DNA of 64,000 nucleotides. Source: Castor canadensis. Taxonomy: Eukaryota > Chordata > Mammalia > Rodentia > Castoridae. The notes under the pieces were generated by a model that was not told the DNA's origin, made no database searches, and saw only the letters and a list, made by a program, of their open reading frames with translations. This document shows, in pieces, positions 11,279-23,525 of this stretch (position 1 is its first letter; the number at the start of each line of letters is the position of its first letter). Location: positions 144,856,343 through 144,920,342 of the forward strand of contig NC_133394.1 in NCBI RefSeq assembly GCF_047511655.1, in the 5' to 3' direction. Both the position numbers and the translations under genes were made by a program.

Positions 11279-11785
11279 TATTTCAGACTGCCATAACAAA
11301 ATTATGTAGCCCAGGTGACTCAAATGACAGACATGTATTTTCTCATAGTTCTGGAGCTGGGAGTACAAGGTCAAATTCCAACTGATTCAATTTCTGGTGG
11401 GGTTCCTTCCCCTGCCTTATAGATATGTCTTTCCTATGGCAAAAAGAGAGAAAGGGAGAGGAAGAGGAAAAGGAAGAAGAAAATGAAGGAGATGGAGAGG
11501 GAGAAGGAAGAAAGAGGAAGAGAGGGGTGAGAGGAAGAAAAGGAGGGAGGAAGAAGGGAGGGAGAAGAAAAAGAAGAGAAGAGGACGAGGGGAAAGAGGA
11601 GAGAAAGTAGAGAGAGGTACCTTCTTTTACATGATCAAAACCTCATTGGATTAGAGCCCCCACCTAATGACCCCCCAAAACCTTGATTATCACCCAAAGA
11701 CACTGTCTCCAGATGTAGTCATATTGAGGGTTAGAACTTCAACTTATGAATTTTGGGGGAACACAGTATGTCCATAACAGGTGCC
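11279..11785 (-). mobile_element. Second MLT1-like LTR with GA-rich insertion
   Basis: Another MLT1-type LTR in the same orientation starts at TTATTTCAGACTGCCATAAC and ends with ATGAATTTTGGGGGAACACA and GTCCATAACAG. A purine-rich expansion (11440-11617) splits it in the middle. The two LTRs abut directly. Confidence 0.8.
11440..11617. repeat. Purine-rich (GA/GGA/GAA) tract
   Basis: About 178 bases nearly all purine on the plus strand, with irregular GGA, GAA and GAG units. It translates into a glutamate/lysine/arginine-rich frame that is only a repeat artefact. Confidence 0.95.
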
Positions 11786-11989
11786 CAAGCCATACTCTTA
11801 TTTTACAAGCCAGTGTTCTGGGACCCTCCTGTGTGTCACTGGCGCTCGCTTACTCATGCTCCTTTGGTGAGGTCTAGAGGAGGAACATTCAGTCCTCCTC
11901 AGATTCCCTGAAGAGGTACATCTTCCTTGGTATCCTTCTTTGGGTGGAAGGAGAGGCGAAATGCCCCTCCCAAGGTCAGAGTAGTAGAG

Positions 11990-12130
11990 GCAGGATGCAA
12001 CACTTGGGCAAGTTACTCAACTTCTCAGTCTCTCTCCTTCCTCATGTGTGAAATGGACAAAATAATAGTGCCTAACCATGGGGACATTGTGAAATTAAGT
12101 GAGTTAACACAACTTAGCCACAATACCTGA
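11990..12130 (+). mobile_element. MIR fragment
   Basis: Clear MIR core: GGGCAAGTTACTCAACTTC, CTCATGTGTGAAATGGACAA, TGTGAAATTAAGTGAGTTAA. Confidence 0.9.
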
Positions 12131-12254
12131 AACACGACGACCCTTTATAAATCATTAGATGCTACTTAGGAAGTGAAATTTTCCTTTATTTTAGTTACTT
12201 CCTTTCAATGAGGCTTCAAAATGTCACTAAACATTTTAGGTAACCTTCTATAAT

Positions 12255-12445
12255 AGCATTTCCCAAGGTATGTTCTCCGAATCCTAGAGTCAAAAATGCT
12301 CTGCTCAGACTAAGTTTCAAAATCAATTATATTTGGAAATATGTGTATAATTCCTCTCTCTTTGCAGATTAAACACTCAATAAAAATCTGTTTAACTGGG
12401 TTTTACACGGCATCTTCTAAATGCATTTGATATAAAGTTCCTTTT
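12255..12445. mobile_element. Possible hAT-type DNA transposon fragment
   Basis: The start AGCATTTCCCAAGGTATGTTC resembles the terminus of a MER-class hAT element, but the rest is too diverged to place in a family. Confidence 0.3.
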
Positions 12446-15395
12446 TTCACATAGTAGTTATTAATATTCTTTGGAAACAGTATCTTCTGTAAGTTTTATC
12501 TTTGTGTATGTGGAGGCATCTTTGATTTTCAAGTTTCTGGATTGTATTGCATGGGTATCATTAAATACACCATAGCAGTGTACACAGTGTCACTCAACCA
12601 ATTCATTAGCTGCTGTGTTTTATTTCATAGAGATCCTAGCATGAAATGATTCCACCTTCAGGCAGACAGTGAATGTCATGAACATTGGATCAAAATGTTC
12701 TGGGTCTTAGTTACCTTACTGACAACTTCAGTGTGACAAATTAGGGAGCTGAATTATTTTATAATTTTAAGTTGTATGTGTTCTTGAAACAGTAGGGTTA
12801 AGCTTGGTGACATTTGAAGTTACAAATAGGCAAATTAGAGGAAGTTGGGATAGCCTTGTGGAAATAAGCAAAGACTAAGCAAGTGAGAACAAATGAAGGC
12901 TATTCATTCAGAGCTAGTTATAGCAAAGGAGTTGGCCACCATCATTGTGAGACTCAAAGCCAGGCAGAGAAGTGGGAATGTTTTGTAGTGGGAAACAGGG
13001 TGGAAAGTGAGAGTTAAAGTGTGTCTTGCTTGGATGTGTTGGCCTGGGGAATCTGAAGCAGAGCACACGATGTGATTGGTTAGTATGCATATTTGGTTTT
13101 CATGCAGTTGGAAGTAGGGACAGAGACTAGAGAGCTTGACAATTATTAATCAGTCCTGGTCATTTTGGCTCAGTAGTTATGGAATTCTTGTTTGGTTTCC
13201 TAGACCAGTTACTGGTGAATGCCAGTCACTACTAGCTGGGTTTCTTCTAAATCTGATTCTGGACAGTGGGCTGGCTCACTCAGCTGGTTACCCTAGATGA
13301 TGGGTTCCTGGGTTGGTTGGTATAGGTTGTGGGTCTGTGTTCTGTTTTTGTGTATGATCTAGGTATTGTCTGTGTAGTCAGTCTCTTATTCTCATTGGCG
13401 TTGGGTAAAAGTCTCAGTTCAACTCAGTTCAGAAGTTCTTCAAGTCAGTGGAATGTGTCTGGATCATTGTTTGAGTTTCTGGTAAAAATTGCAGTAGATG
13501 AAACCACAGATCTTTATGGACTTCTTTTTCTATAGGTCATCAACACTACAGACCCTTTGTTGAATGAAATGTCTAGTTTTGTCTGGTACTAGAGAGACAG
13601 TTCCTTAAATAGGAGAACATAAATAACATAGCTCTCAGGCACCCCAGTGTCTCTTGTGGTTAACTAGAGGTGGAATCACAGGGTATTCAACTTCCTTACA
13701 CTATTTCCAGTATGTCAGTTAAGACTGGACTGGGCTCCACATATATTTCTCAGAAATGCTGGAATGATATTAAGGATCTCTGTTTTACTTTTCACTGAGA
13801 TGAGAAAGAAATCCCTGCCTAGGGGGTCTACACAGTCTTCCCTGTGGCCTGGACTAAGAAGGGTTTGATTTTCCCATGTTTAAGTGGTCATTAAGCAAAT
13901 AACAAGGAATATGCAACAGAGATACCAGGTGATCCCCAAAGCCCAACATATTTACTCCCTGAGCCTTTATAATAAATATTTGTGATGCCTTCCTGGTCAA
14001 TTAGTGGAAAGCCTTCACCTGGCTTTAGAAGGCTGGCCCTCCTCATTATTAGTGCAGTGGAGTTGAAGTGGTCCCTGTGGAGGTGGAGGAAAAACAAGTT
14101 GAGCTTTTCAGGCCAAACAAAGAGTAGAAGCAGAGGGAGGTGGCACCTGAAGTTCTGACATCAGCCGACTCCAGAAAATATAGATCTACCTGAGTGTTTC
14201 GTTTTAATTCAGAGGAAGCCTGGTGCTTCCTCTGTGGCTTCTCTCTAGGCTGGTCCTCTTGTGCTCTCTGATTCTGCCTGTACCACAACCTGCAAAGTCA
14301 ATGCCTACAAGGTGTCAAGGTACCCTCACCCCAGAGCCCAGTCCTTCAGGGATAAAACTTAAGGCATGATTTTCCTTACTATATCCATTCTTGCATGGCT
14401 TACTCTACCAATTCTCAGTTTAAAATCCATGTTGAATTGTCTTTCTGAGAAAATGTGGTGCAGTTATCAGACATGTAGGGATGATGCATGATAACATCTC
14501 AAAAATGCCCATGGCATAACGTGAAAGTGAAAGACTTGAATACAAATGTGGATGTATAGCAAGTCTTAATGATGTGAACAAGTGAATAGAAACACAGCCA
14601 AAAGGCACAGGGGTAGGAAATAAATGCCCTAAAGTTAACTGTGCTTAACACAAGACATTGGAATTCTGCATTATGCAGTCCTTCTTTATGATTTTTCTGT
14701 ATTTAGCAATTATCCTATTAAAAGAATGTGTAGCTTTAAAATCTGACTGTAAAACAGTTTGAACTGATATGGCCTTGGTGTGTTTTATCAGAAGAAACAT
14801 AAATACATTTGTGTTCAAATGTCTCTCTGAGGGCAGATGGAAAAAGGACCCCTAAAGATGAAATTTGGAGCAAATCATCAGAATTCCCAGAAGCAGGTAG
14901 AAAAATTAAGAACATTTGGTATTAGGAGGCCTTGGCTTATTCTTTAACTGTCTCCATTCTCACTTTGCATTGTGGGCAAAGATCTTTATTTCTTGCTTTA
15001 AATGTTACAGCACTCTAGATCTATTAAGAATTATAGTTGTTCTAACCTTTAATATATTTAATTTTCACAACATGAAACTTCAAGTGGAAATAAAAACCCT
15101 GAATGTATTTGAAACTCGCTGATGCTTTCTTTTTCACATAGGACAAATCCATTGCATCTCATATTTGTTTTTATTGCATCTATAAATCGATTGGGGACAA
15201 TAAAAACCCAGAAACCTGAATATCAGGAAGCAAAGGAGACTTGGTCACAACTTGTTGGTAGTTCTTTGAAATACATATTTGTTCCAAGGCACAAAAGTGC
15301 AGAATGTAACAACTTTTTCTGTCTCACAAGGAGGAGAACAGTGCTCTCTCTAATAGGCAGTCAATGGACTGGTAATGACGCAATCTGCATCTTCT
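12446..15395. other. Unassigned DNA, no feature seen
   Basis: Nearly 3 kb without a repeat I can name. Dispersed TGG/GGTT-rich wording at 13190-13340 has no periodicity. Open frames (13329-13535, 13891-14288, 14420-14608, 15122-15532) show no conserved motif. Confidence 0.35.
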
Positions 15396-15399
15396 TGGG

Positions 15400-15725
15400 G
15401 TGTGCTCACTGCTTTATTTTCATGGTTCTTGTTCTTGTTATTTGCCTCCCCTCTCTTCTGAGCCATCCTCAAAGTGTGAGAGATCAGGTGTATCCTTCTG
15501 TATTTAACATCTGTATTTTGTCTCTGATCTAGTTTCCCTTTCTTAGTCTCATGGGGGCCCCCACAGCCTCTCTCTTTAGCAACCACTATAACCCTGCTCC
15601 TTGCCTGGCTTTCTCATTAGATGCTAAGCTCTTTCAGTACAGGAATCATGTCTTAGTCATCTTTATATTCTGAGCAACCAACATGGAGCCTAGGAGTAAA
15701 CTTCAGTACAATCTTTAAATGAATA
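15400..15725 (+). mobile_element. L2 LINE 3' end
   Basis: L2 tail: GATGCTAAGCTCTTTCAGTA, CAGGAATCATGTCTTAGTCA, then AATGAATAAGTAAA. The upstream pyrimidine-rich part fits the L2 ORF2 end. It overlaps a 136-codon open frame ending at 15532, which is therefore not a gene. Confidence 0.8.
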
Positions 15726-15774
15726 AGTAAAGTGAAATAAAGTTAAGTAGTAATGTACTTACCGAATTTCGTAC

Positions 15775-15868
15775 ACTAGTTTAAGCACTTTACCTGTGTT
15801 AATTAATATCATCCTTATAAAAATACTCCAAGATCCCTATTTTCACACGAATGAGATGGAGTTTCAGT
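15775..15868 (-). mobile_element. MIR fragment
   Basis: Antisense MIR core: AAGCACTTTACCTGTG, TAATATCATCCTTATAAAAA, CTATTTTCACACGAATGAGA. Confidence 0.7.
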
Positions 15869-15869
15869 G

Positions 15870-16216
15870 GTGAATTTTGAGTTCTTAACAGCTATTATGT
15901 CTTTCCTAATATCACCCTGTTAGAGTTACTGGGATGATGATGGTGGGTACCATCCCAACTCCACAACAGAGGACAATGTTTGAGTGCAGTCACGAATCTA
16001 TGTGGAGACCTCCTCTCTGTGAACCCTACCCAGCCTACCCCCTGAATGCTCAAATGCTCAAGTTGTTAGTATATAAAGGTGGTATGTAATTGTGCCTCTC
16101 ATCCATCCAGACCAATGGCCCTCAGTCCAGCCTAGTCCACTTGCTCACTTGTGATTGAGCCCATACAAGCAGGCTTTTGGCATTCTGGCTGTCTGTGGTG
16201 AGATATGGCATGATCG

Positions 16217-16277
<61 letters not shown>

Positions 16278-16975
16278 TCTCTCTGTCTCTTTTTTATTTT
16301 TAGTCTACTTGGTGCCCTCTGAGTCCTTGGGCTTTGTTCTTATTTCTTGTTACTCCCTTTTCAATTTTTTTCAGCAGTCCTTGATTTGTCTGGGTGAATC
16401 TCACTTCATGTAGTCAGAACCCAACCTGTGCTCTTCTGCTTGGCAGCTCCTGGCAAATCTCCTCCTGAACCACATGCCAACTCGAATCCCAAATGTTAGT
16501 GCTGGCATGGCCTCTAAGGCAGAGTAGGATTGCCCTAGAGTTGGTCACATAGTTCTACAGATAGATTGTGTGGTAGGTTAATTTACTTCTAGTTCCAGAA
16601 AGGCAGTGAGAGTGTAGTGGTATAGCTTTCATGATTATATTTGGGCTTATCTACCCAGTCTCACCTGTCAGTGTTCTTTGTGGTTTCTCACAGTTCCTAT
16701 CTGCCCTTGATTCTGGGTATTGCACACCTATGCCTACTGACTGTGGAACATTTTTTTCTTTTTTTACCAAACTTCATCCTTCACTTTCCTACTCTTGCTT
16801 ATCCTTTGGGCTGCAGTTAGGATGTAACTTCCCTGGGGAAGTTTTCACTGCTGATATCCATCCCTCTACCATGGCCTGAATCATGTAGGTGCCTTTATTT
16901 TCCTTTGTCACCCAGCACATCATGGCTGATGTTTGCAGCATGCTTCATCTGAGCAGGCTCAGATCCAAGAACTTC
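15870..16975. other. Unassigned DNA around a (TC)n tract
   Basis: Apart from the microsatellite at 16215-16290, no repeat family or exon is recognised. Confidence 0.35.
16215..16290. repeat. (TC)n microsatellite
   Basis: About 76 bases of TC units with four short interruptions (CACTCC, TTCC, GT). Confidence 0.97.
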
Positions 16976-16984
16976 ACAAAAATT

Positions 16985-17115
16985 GACTTAACTGATCCTG
17001 TACCAAAGCTCTGAGACAGACAATATGTTTATCTCTGTTTTACAGAGGACATTTTGGTCAAGCTTCACAGATACTTAATGGACTGGTCAGGTTTGGAACC
17101 CAGGCTAGCAGGCTC
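16985..17115 (-). mobile_element. MIR fragment
   Basis: Antisense MIR: TTATCTCTGTTTTACAGAGG, then GGTTTGGAACCCAGGCTAGC. Confidence 0.8.
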
Positions 17116-17449
17116 TGGAGCTACATGGTCTTGCTGCTCTTAGCTGCCTTTTGGTATGGCATTTGTCAGACTTCTTGTACTGTCTGGTTACTTCTATTTT
17201 ATTCATAGCTGCATCCTAGAATTAAGTTCAAATCCTGGCAAGAGTTAAAGCTCAATTAATGCTTTTGGTGGGATGAATGCTGAAATTCTACCTATAGATA
17301 CTTAAGGTCTCACAAGTTCAAGTAATACAATTCTGGTTCTTGATTTTGTGAGCTCAGGTCCAACCGAAAAGCAAGGATAAACTGGTGTGTCAGCTTTGGG
17401 CTCCTAAATGATTTCTGTAACCATTTATTCAGTTTGAAAAGTTTGAGCT

Positions 17450-17600
17450 GACAGGGAAGTGTCTATCCCAGCCTCTACAATTCATACAGCTACAGACTAG
17501 GGTCAAAGCATTTAAATGACTTGTCCAAGGTCACACATGGAATTGGTGACAAACAGGAAGTCAGGTTGGCTAGTTTCCAATGCTGTGTCCTTTCTCTGCA
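17450..17600 (-). mobile_element. MIR-like fragment
   Basis: Antisense MIR features: AAATGACTTGTCCAAGGTCA, CACATGGAATTGGTGACAA, AGTCAGGTTGG. The 5' part is diverged. Confidence 0.65.
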
Positions 17601-17869
17601 CCTGGTCAAACAGAAACTATAGTCACATGAGGGTGTGCAGTTAAAATAAACATCAAGTCCATAACTGTTTGATTGTGATTCCAGAGAGCGTGAAGGGACT
17701 CATGGCTTAGGTCAGTGCTCCCTGGGACTGTGATCAGCCTGTAGAAAGCATAGGCAATCTAAAAAGAATGTCTGCTTGGTAAGGTCAGAAGCACCCCGAC
17801 TCTGCAAAGTCTCTAGGAATGTCACGCTGACGAGGAAGCCTTTCTCATTATATGACCTTGCCCAGAGTA

Positions 17870-18085
17870 TGTCATTGCTTTGCTCATTTGGTCTCTAGTT
17901 GATGAGCTTCATCCCAAAGGTTCCTCCAGCTCTGAAATTCTAATATTCCATCTCCAGGCCTCCTGGGCTATTGGCTGTATTCATTTCTGCACTCTGCCTC
18001 CACCTAGACCATGCTTCCTCAATACTGATTCGCCCACTGCCCACCACTCATCAGAACCTCTTACTTAGAAGGTAACCTCAAGTCT
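17870..18085 (+). mobile_element. L2-like fragment
   Basis: Wording such as GCACTCTGCCTCCACCTAG, CCTCTTACTTAGAAGG and TAACCTCAAGTCTCAGCTCT fits the 3' part of L2. Confidence 0.55.
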
Positions 18086-18139
18086 CAGCTCTAGGTGCAA
18101 AGGAAACAATGTCTTTGTGTCAAATCCAGTTATTTCTCT

Positions 18140-18275
18140 TTACTTTTATGAGAACTGAAAGCAGTTTCTTAACTTCTCTAAGTCTCAGCTGCAAAGCAGA
18201 ATTAATACTACCTACAGAGTTAGTTGCTGTGATCATTAAACAGAATTACGTGTGTATAGTACTCAACAGGACCTT
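18140..18275 (+). mobile_element. MIR fragment
   Basis: Shows TTTCTTAACTTCTCTAAGTC, AGCTGCAAAGCAGAATTAAT, GATCATTAAACAGAATTACG. Confidence 0.75.
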
Positions 18276-18299
18276 GAATATGGTTGCTTGGAATGTCAG

Positions 18300-18500
18300 G
18301 CATGTTTCTGTAAAGGATCAGACAGTAAATATTTTCTGTTTTTAGGAAATATGGTCTCTCAGCTTTTCTGTTGCAAGCAAAAACCAGCATAGACAATATG
18401 AAAAAAAATGAGTGTTATTGTGTTCCACTAAAGCTTCATTTATAAAAGCAGGAAGCAGACTAGGTTTGCATTCCCTAACTCCAAACTGGACTTTGTAGAC
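18300..18500 (-). mobile_element. MER20-like hAT-Charlie element
   Basis: Signature order: TTTCTGTAAAGGATCAGACA, AGTAAATATTTTCTG, CATAGACAATATG, then CACTAAAGCTTCATTTATAA. Non-autonomous, about the family's expected 0.2 kb, no coding capacity. Confidence 0.8.
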
Positions 18501-19580
18501 CTCTGTAGTAAGGTTATGATTCACATTGCTTTTTCCATTTTTTTAGACAAACATCAGCCCATTCTGTATTGCATTTGTCTTTCTGTCCATCTCTTCCCTG
18601 TTTCATTCCTCATTTTGCAGATGGATGTTTTTGTTGACATCTTTTCATCCAGAGTTCTAAGCACAAGCACACAGGAGATGTGCCCTGTTTGTTGAAATGA
18701 AATGAAAAGGAGCCCTTGCTTCCCATTCCAGACCAGGAACTGGCAGTTGAGGACTCTAAGTGCAGTGATAAAGGGCACCAGAGGAGAAAAAAGCCTTTCT
18801 CAGGACCAAGGAGGCCTGCAGGCTGAGAGAGGCTCTGCTGTCTGAAGAGACGCTGTGCTTTGACATGAGTGAACTCCTGCAGCTGGCACATGGGTAGCTG
18901 GCCAGCAACAGGACTGGTGTGTGGCTCCATGCAGAGGCCTTGTCTTCATGCCAGCCTCACTGTGTCTTCCGCTGATAGCAAACAGAATCATTGTTCCCTG
19001 CCATTGGCAGCAACAGTTTGGGACGGTGTGCATCTACTCATTTTACAGAGCTCAGCTTGATGAAAAAAGAAAAAGGAAATACAAAAGGCTAGGACCAAGG
19101 AAAAAGAATGTCTGCCATGCACAAATGCTGGCTCAGAAATTGAAGTAATATGCTGGTGCTTGTTCTCAGACAGGGATGCCTTTTGCTGCAGGTCACTCTG
19201 AGTTTGGGATGGGTACTGGGTACTGGATTTATAGCTGAGCAGAGATGCAATAAGCCACTTGGCATTTATCCTGCTAATTTCAGTTCCTGTCGAAAGGCCA
19301 AGAGAAAAATAATTCATGCTGTATTCTCTTAACCTGGTGTGGTTCCCACTGGCCTTGGCAGCCCCTGCCTGCTTAGTTCAGGGAAGCCCCAAGAAATGCC
19401 AGGTGAATCAGCCACTTGCCTCCCATTGGGCTGGCACATGGTCAGGAACCCAGGGAGAGCAGGAATGCTGGTTGGTGATGGTGGCTTTCAGACTCCTTGG
19501 GACTCAGGGTTGAATCCTAAGCTCTCCATAGGCAAGGCACAGAACTTTGTCATCCTTCAGGACAGAGATGATTTCTGGGG
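18501..19580. other. Unassigned DNA
   Basis: Relatively GC-balanced stretch with overlapping short open frames on both strands (18610-19317, 19316-19614), none with recognisable motifs. No repeat family recognised. Confidence 0.35.
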
Positions 19581-19584
19581 ATTT

Positions 19585-19710
19585 ACTTTCTGGATTCAAA
19601 TCTTGACACTGTGACTTACCAGCTTGGTGGTTTGGACAAGCTACTCAATACTCTGTGCTTCAGTTTCCTTGTGTGTAGAATGAGAACAGTACCTCTTTGG
19701 AGTGTTGTTC
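19585..19710 (+). mobile_element. MIR fragment
   Basis: MIR core: GATTCAAATCTTGACACTG, GACAAGCTACTCAATACTC, CTTCAGTTTCCTTGTGTGTA. Confidence 0.85.
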
Positions 19711-19725
19711 TTTGGATCTAATGAG

Positions 19726-19752
19726 CACACACACACACACACACACACACAC
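19726..19752. repeat. (CA)n microsatellite
   Basis: About 13 CA units followed by GCATGCAT. Confidence 0.97.
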
Positions 19753-19804
19753 GCATGCATACACTAGAATAAAGTCTTGAGTATAGGACATGCCTGAGTG
19801 GGTT

Positions 19805-20195
19805 CTATGGCTTGACAGTATTCTCTAAATTTCATATATTGAAAACTTAATTTCCAAAATCGTATGTTAATGGTATTTGAGACACTTTTGTGAGGGGATT
19901 GGGTCATGAGGGCTCAGCTTTCATGAATGGATGAATCCATTCATAAATTAAGGGATCAATGGATTCATGTTGCTGAAGGGGTGGCATCTTTGTGGCATCA
20001 AGCTCCTCCTGGCACACTTGCTTAATCTTTTCATGTGGTGCCTCGGCCATGTCATGATATAGCATGAGGAGTTCATCAGATGCCACTGTCCTGCTTGTGG
20101 ACCTCCCAGCATTTATAAGCTAAATAAACCTCTGTTCTTTATAAATTTCCAAGTAGATAGTATTTAGTTATAGCAACAGAAAGTAGATTAAGTGG
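19805..20195 (+). mobile_element. MaLR (MST-like) LTR
   Basis: Starts with TATGGCTTGACAGTATTCTC and ends with AACAGAAAGTAGATTAAG; contains TGGGTCATGAGGGCTCAGC and an AATAAA signal (GCTAAATAAACCTC near 20119-20132). Small inverted repeats (19923-19944) lie in the ATGAATGGA region. Confidence 0.75.
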
Positions 20196-20404
20196 CTTTA
20201 CAATTTTATTATTTTTCTCTCACTTATAAAATAAGATAGTGACATTCACTTCCTAGGTTCTTGATGAACATGAGATGGGATCATGAATTTAAACCCCCCA
20301 ACCTTGGGCTTAGCACATACAAAGTCCTCAGTGAATATTGGTAATTTTGTGGGCCCATTTACTGCAGACTTGTTACCTAGCATGCACAGGGCAATTGCCA
20401 AGTG

Positions 20405-20510
20405 TCCTGGATTGTAGACCTGATTCTTCCACCTGTTAACTGTGTAACCTTAGGGTGGCGATGGACCCTTTCTGGGTATTTTTATTGAAAGATTAGGAGA
20501 TCAGACCAAA
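20405..20510 (+). mobile_element. MIR-like fragment
   Basis: TTCCACCTGTTAACTGTGTA, ACCTTAGGGTGG and GATTAGGAGATCAGACC follow MIR order. Confidence 0.65.
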
Positions 20511-20819
20511 TTCACTTTTTCTGCTCTCCTATTCCAGGCTTCCTAAGGGGTTTGAAAAGCTTGCTGTGGATGACTATCTGTAAAGATTTGCCTTTTGCAC
20601 TAGCCCAGCTTTAGATAGTAGAAGTCATAGATAGGATATTCTAGGGTGTGTATACTAGTGATATGTGACCAGGTCAGGGCCCTCAATGAAACCCACTAAA
20701 CTTTATTCCAAATGAGAAAAAGGATTATTTAACCCTTTGCAGCCCCAAGACCCACTGTCATCATAATCATCATAGTCATCAGCACCAGTATATCACCATC
20801 ATCACCAGTATAGTAGCAG

Positions 20820-20998
20820 TTTTGAGCATTTATTAAGTACTCTACAGACTTAGATTCACTTAACCCTTTCAAGCACCCCACGAATCAGATGCCATTGTTA
20901 TCTGTTTTGTGGATGAGGAATCAACACATAGAGTTTATCTGGCTAGGATCACACAAATGGTAAGTGGAAATGGTTTGAATTCCAAGTCAGCCTCATAG
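20820..20998 (-). mobile_element. MIR fragment
   Basis: Antisense MIR: GAGCATTTATTAAGTACTCT, CACTTAACCCTTTCAAGCAC, GTGGATGAGGAATCAACACA, GATCACACAAATGGTAAGTG. Confidence 0.9.
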
Positions 20999-20999
20999 C

Positions 21000-21604
21000 C
21001 ATGGACTTAGCTGGAAAACCATGTCAACAGATCAGGCCACCAGCTGCAGGACATTGGGTAGAGAAGTCGGGTGAGTTATCAGTCCAGAGGGCAGGCACAC
21101 TGGGTTCATCTAGGGGCCCATCCCATACCTGCTGAAGTCAAAAACAAGTTGCACAATTTCTCTAGGTCATGGCTACCCCAACCTGATTGGGCATGAGAGG
21201 GTCACATGAGAGTTCTGTCTTCAGCGGAGCCTGGGAAGCAGGTACTGCCCAGGCAGGCCTTCTAATCCCATGTAGCAGTGAAACACATTTGCAGTACTGG
21301 ATGGAACTCGTGCATGAAGGGACAGGTCATGGTCAGGTAGGAGACACTGAGGCACTTTATATTCAGGATATAAAATCAGAGCCTCAGTGGAGCTTCCAAA
21401 TTAGTTCCAAATTTCTGTGTTATAAGAAAAAATACATTTTCAGAAAACATGAATCTTTGGGTGCTTTGTCCCCTCAAACTCCTTGGAAATGTCCAAGATT
21501 AACCTCTCTAGGACAGGAGTTTCTGGAGAGAAAAATAAAGAGGGAATTTTGTGTGATGTTCAAGGAATGCCCAGAATGTGGTTCCAGTGTTTCCATGACA
21601 ATTT
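21000..21604. other. Unassigned DNA with a 140-codon open frame
   Basis: An uninterrupted plus-strand frame runs 21187-21609. It has no domain, signal peptide or splice-site context that I recognise, and its end runs into a MIR. Chance is the simplest explanation. Confidence 0.35.
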
Positions 21605-21745
21605 ACTGAGCACTTAATGTTTTGCTTAGCACAGTGCTACCATTTTACCCATCTGAAAACTGAGTCGCAGTCATTAGTCCATGACCACCAGCACACAGTG
21701 AGACTGGTACAGAACTGTGATTTGAGCCTTAGTTGTTCTGACTCA
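21605..21745 (-). mobile_element. MIR fragment
   Basis: Antisense MIR: TGAGCACTTAATGTTTTGCT, TTTTACCCATCTGAAAACTG, ACCAGCACACAGTGAG. Confidence 0.85.
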
Positions 21746-21749
21746 AACC

Positions 21750-22760
21750 TGTGGCCCTAAATTGCTCTCTTCTACCTCTCTGTAGGGGAAAGCCTGTATT
21801 CATTAGCATTATACGTGAGGTATACCACGAGAGGCCCTTGTTAATAAGGAAGACAGTGAAATTCACTGGGGAAAATAACCTTGCTGGGTGTGTATGGATC
21901 TCCTGGTATTTTCTATACAGATGAATGAATGAATGAGGATAGTGGCTTGCTTAAAGTCATTGACAGCTGAGTCAGAAGCCCTGGGACCCCAAATTCCCCA
22001 TCCCAAACCTCACCTTAGAATCAACTTGTCCCTGGCTCCTGCTTGCCTTGAATGCTCATTTCCTCCTCTTCATTTCCTCTAGTTACTCCCACTGAAAACC
22101 ATATCAAAAGTCATAGGAAATGGTTCTCTCTGCTCTTATTTGTACCTTCTAAGAATTTGAAAACGTGTACTCTCATTATATTATGTCTGCTAGGTAAGTT
22201 ATACAACTCAGCTTCTTTAATTTTATCTCTTACATAAATGTCTCAATACCCACTTTGGATTACTCCATTCTTTTTTGTAGTTTTCATTCTCCCTCCACTC
22301 CCATTTCCTTAAGTTTTAAAGTATTGGCTTAGACACTCAGTTCAGTTGAAGTCTGTAGACAATTACTGAGCTTGAAGGTGCTTGGGGTAGAGAAATGTGA
22401 GGTGTGGTCCCAGGTTTCAGGGAGCAATGACCTTCTGTGTCTGGATTTTGCATATGTCTCTGTGCTACAAGGGAAGCTGTGGAGCATTTCTTCATAATAC
22501 TCATCAAGCAGGATGCATGTAGGTTGTCCCCAGCACAGGTTGCTTCTTGGGAAGCCTGTTCTAGAATCATTTCGTTCTCTGTTTTTTCTGACACACAGTT
22601 GTGAATTTACATCCTCAATGGAGACACTGGGAACAGTCTGAACTCCCTGGCCACCTACTTCTCCGAGAGAAGAACAGACATGACCTTGAGTCAGATGACC
22701 TGATTTAGAGTTTAGGCTACAGATGTGTGTGCTTTGAGTTAGGAAGTCCTGGGATTGTAT
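21750..22760. other. Unassigned DNA
   Basis: Contains most of the longest open frame of the window (minus strand, 22329-22823, 164 codons). That frame starts inside an antisense MIR and shows no motif. No other repeat is recognised. Confidence 0.35.
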
Positions 22761-22764
22761 ATTG

Positions 22765-22900
22765 ATTATGTTTATTATTAACTGTAATTTTGGCAAGGTT
22801 TCCAAACCCTCTGTTTTCCTCATCTATACAATGGAAATAATAGTAAGTGCCTCACAGTGTTCTTATAAAAATAAAGTGATGGAAAAATAAAGTATTTTTG
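22765..22900 (+). mobile_element. MIR fragment
   Basis: GGCAAGGTTTCCAAACCCTC, TTCCTCATCTATACAATGGA and TAAGTGCCTCACAGTGTTC follow the MIR core. Confidence 0.85.
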
Positions 22901-22904
22901 GTTC

Positions 22905-23520
22905 AAGGGCTCAGCAAACACTATAAGCCCTTTCAACTTTTAGCCGTGATCCTCCTTTTGCAGCTATACTGTGTTTTTATTTGTGGCCTTGTGAATAAGC
23001 TGCCTTCCCACATCTAGGCTATACCATGGTTTCAATGAGATCAAGGCAAATCATTGTCTCTCTCAGCCAGAAGTGGGGTATATTGGAACAGCTTTTATTT
23101 TTGACCCAATGTGAAGGATACATTTAGATGTGCTATATCTTCTCCACAAAACACCTTGGTTACGCCAAACAAAGTAAAAACAAAAGAATTACCACTGCAT
23201 TGATGCATTGAGGAGCCATATAGAAAGCTTTCTATATTTTACCTCCAGAATTGCCATCTTGCCCTTACCTCACGTGTTCACGTAGTTTAGGACAATGTCA
23301 CTAGGTGACAAAAGTCCTATACCCTAACAGAAATGCTGATCCGAATTTGACTGATTTTATTCATTTCATCCTCTTTTCTTTTTAGAACATTAGCATTTAA
23401 ATTTTTTCTTTTTCCATCAAGTATCCAGATATTTCTTTACAGTGTCTTCTAAACAGAACAATCCTCTAAGTGGCTTCAAGAATCTTAGTCACTACATCAT
23501 CCTGCAGCAATAGATGAGTT
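22905..23520. other. Unassigned DNA
   Basis: No repeat family or exon-like signal recognised. Confidence 0.35.
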
Positions 23521-23525
23521 GTGGC

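Noticed and set aside
11425..11610. Basic/acidic low-complexity frame
   Set aside because: Purine microsatellite inside an LTR.
15122..15532. 136-codon open frame
   Set aside because: Its 3' part is an L2 tail and the composition is random.
21187..21609. 140-codon open frame, plus strand
   Set aside because: No motif, no signal peptide, no splice context; ends at a MIR.
22329..22823. Longest open frame (164 codons, minus strand)
   Set aside because: Starts in an antisense MIR, has no recognisable domain, and a frame of this size is expected by chance in 64 kb.
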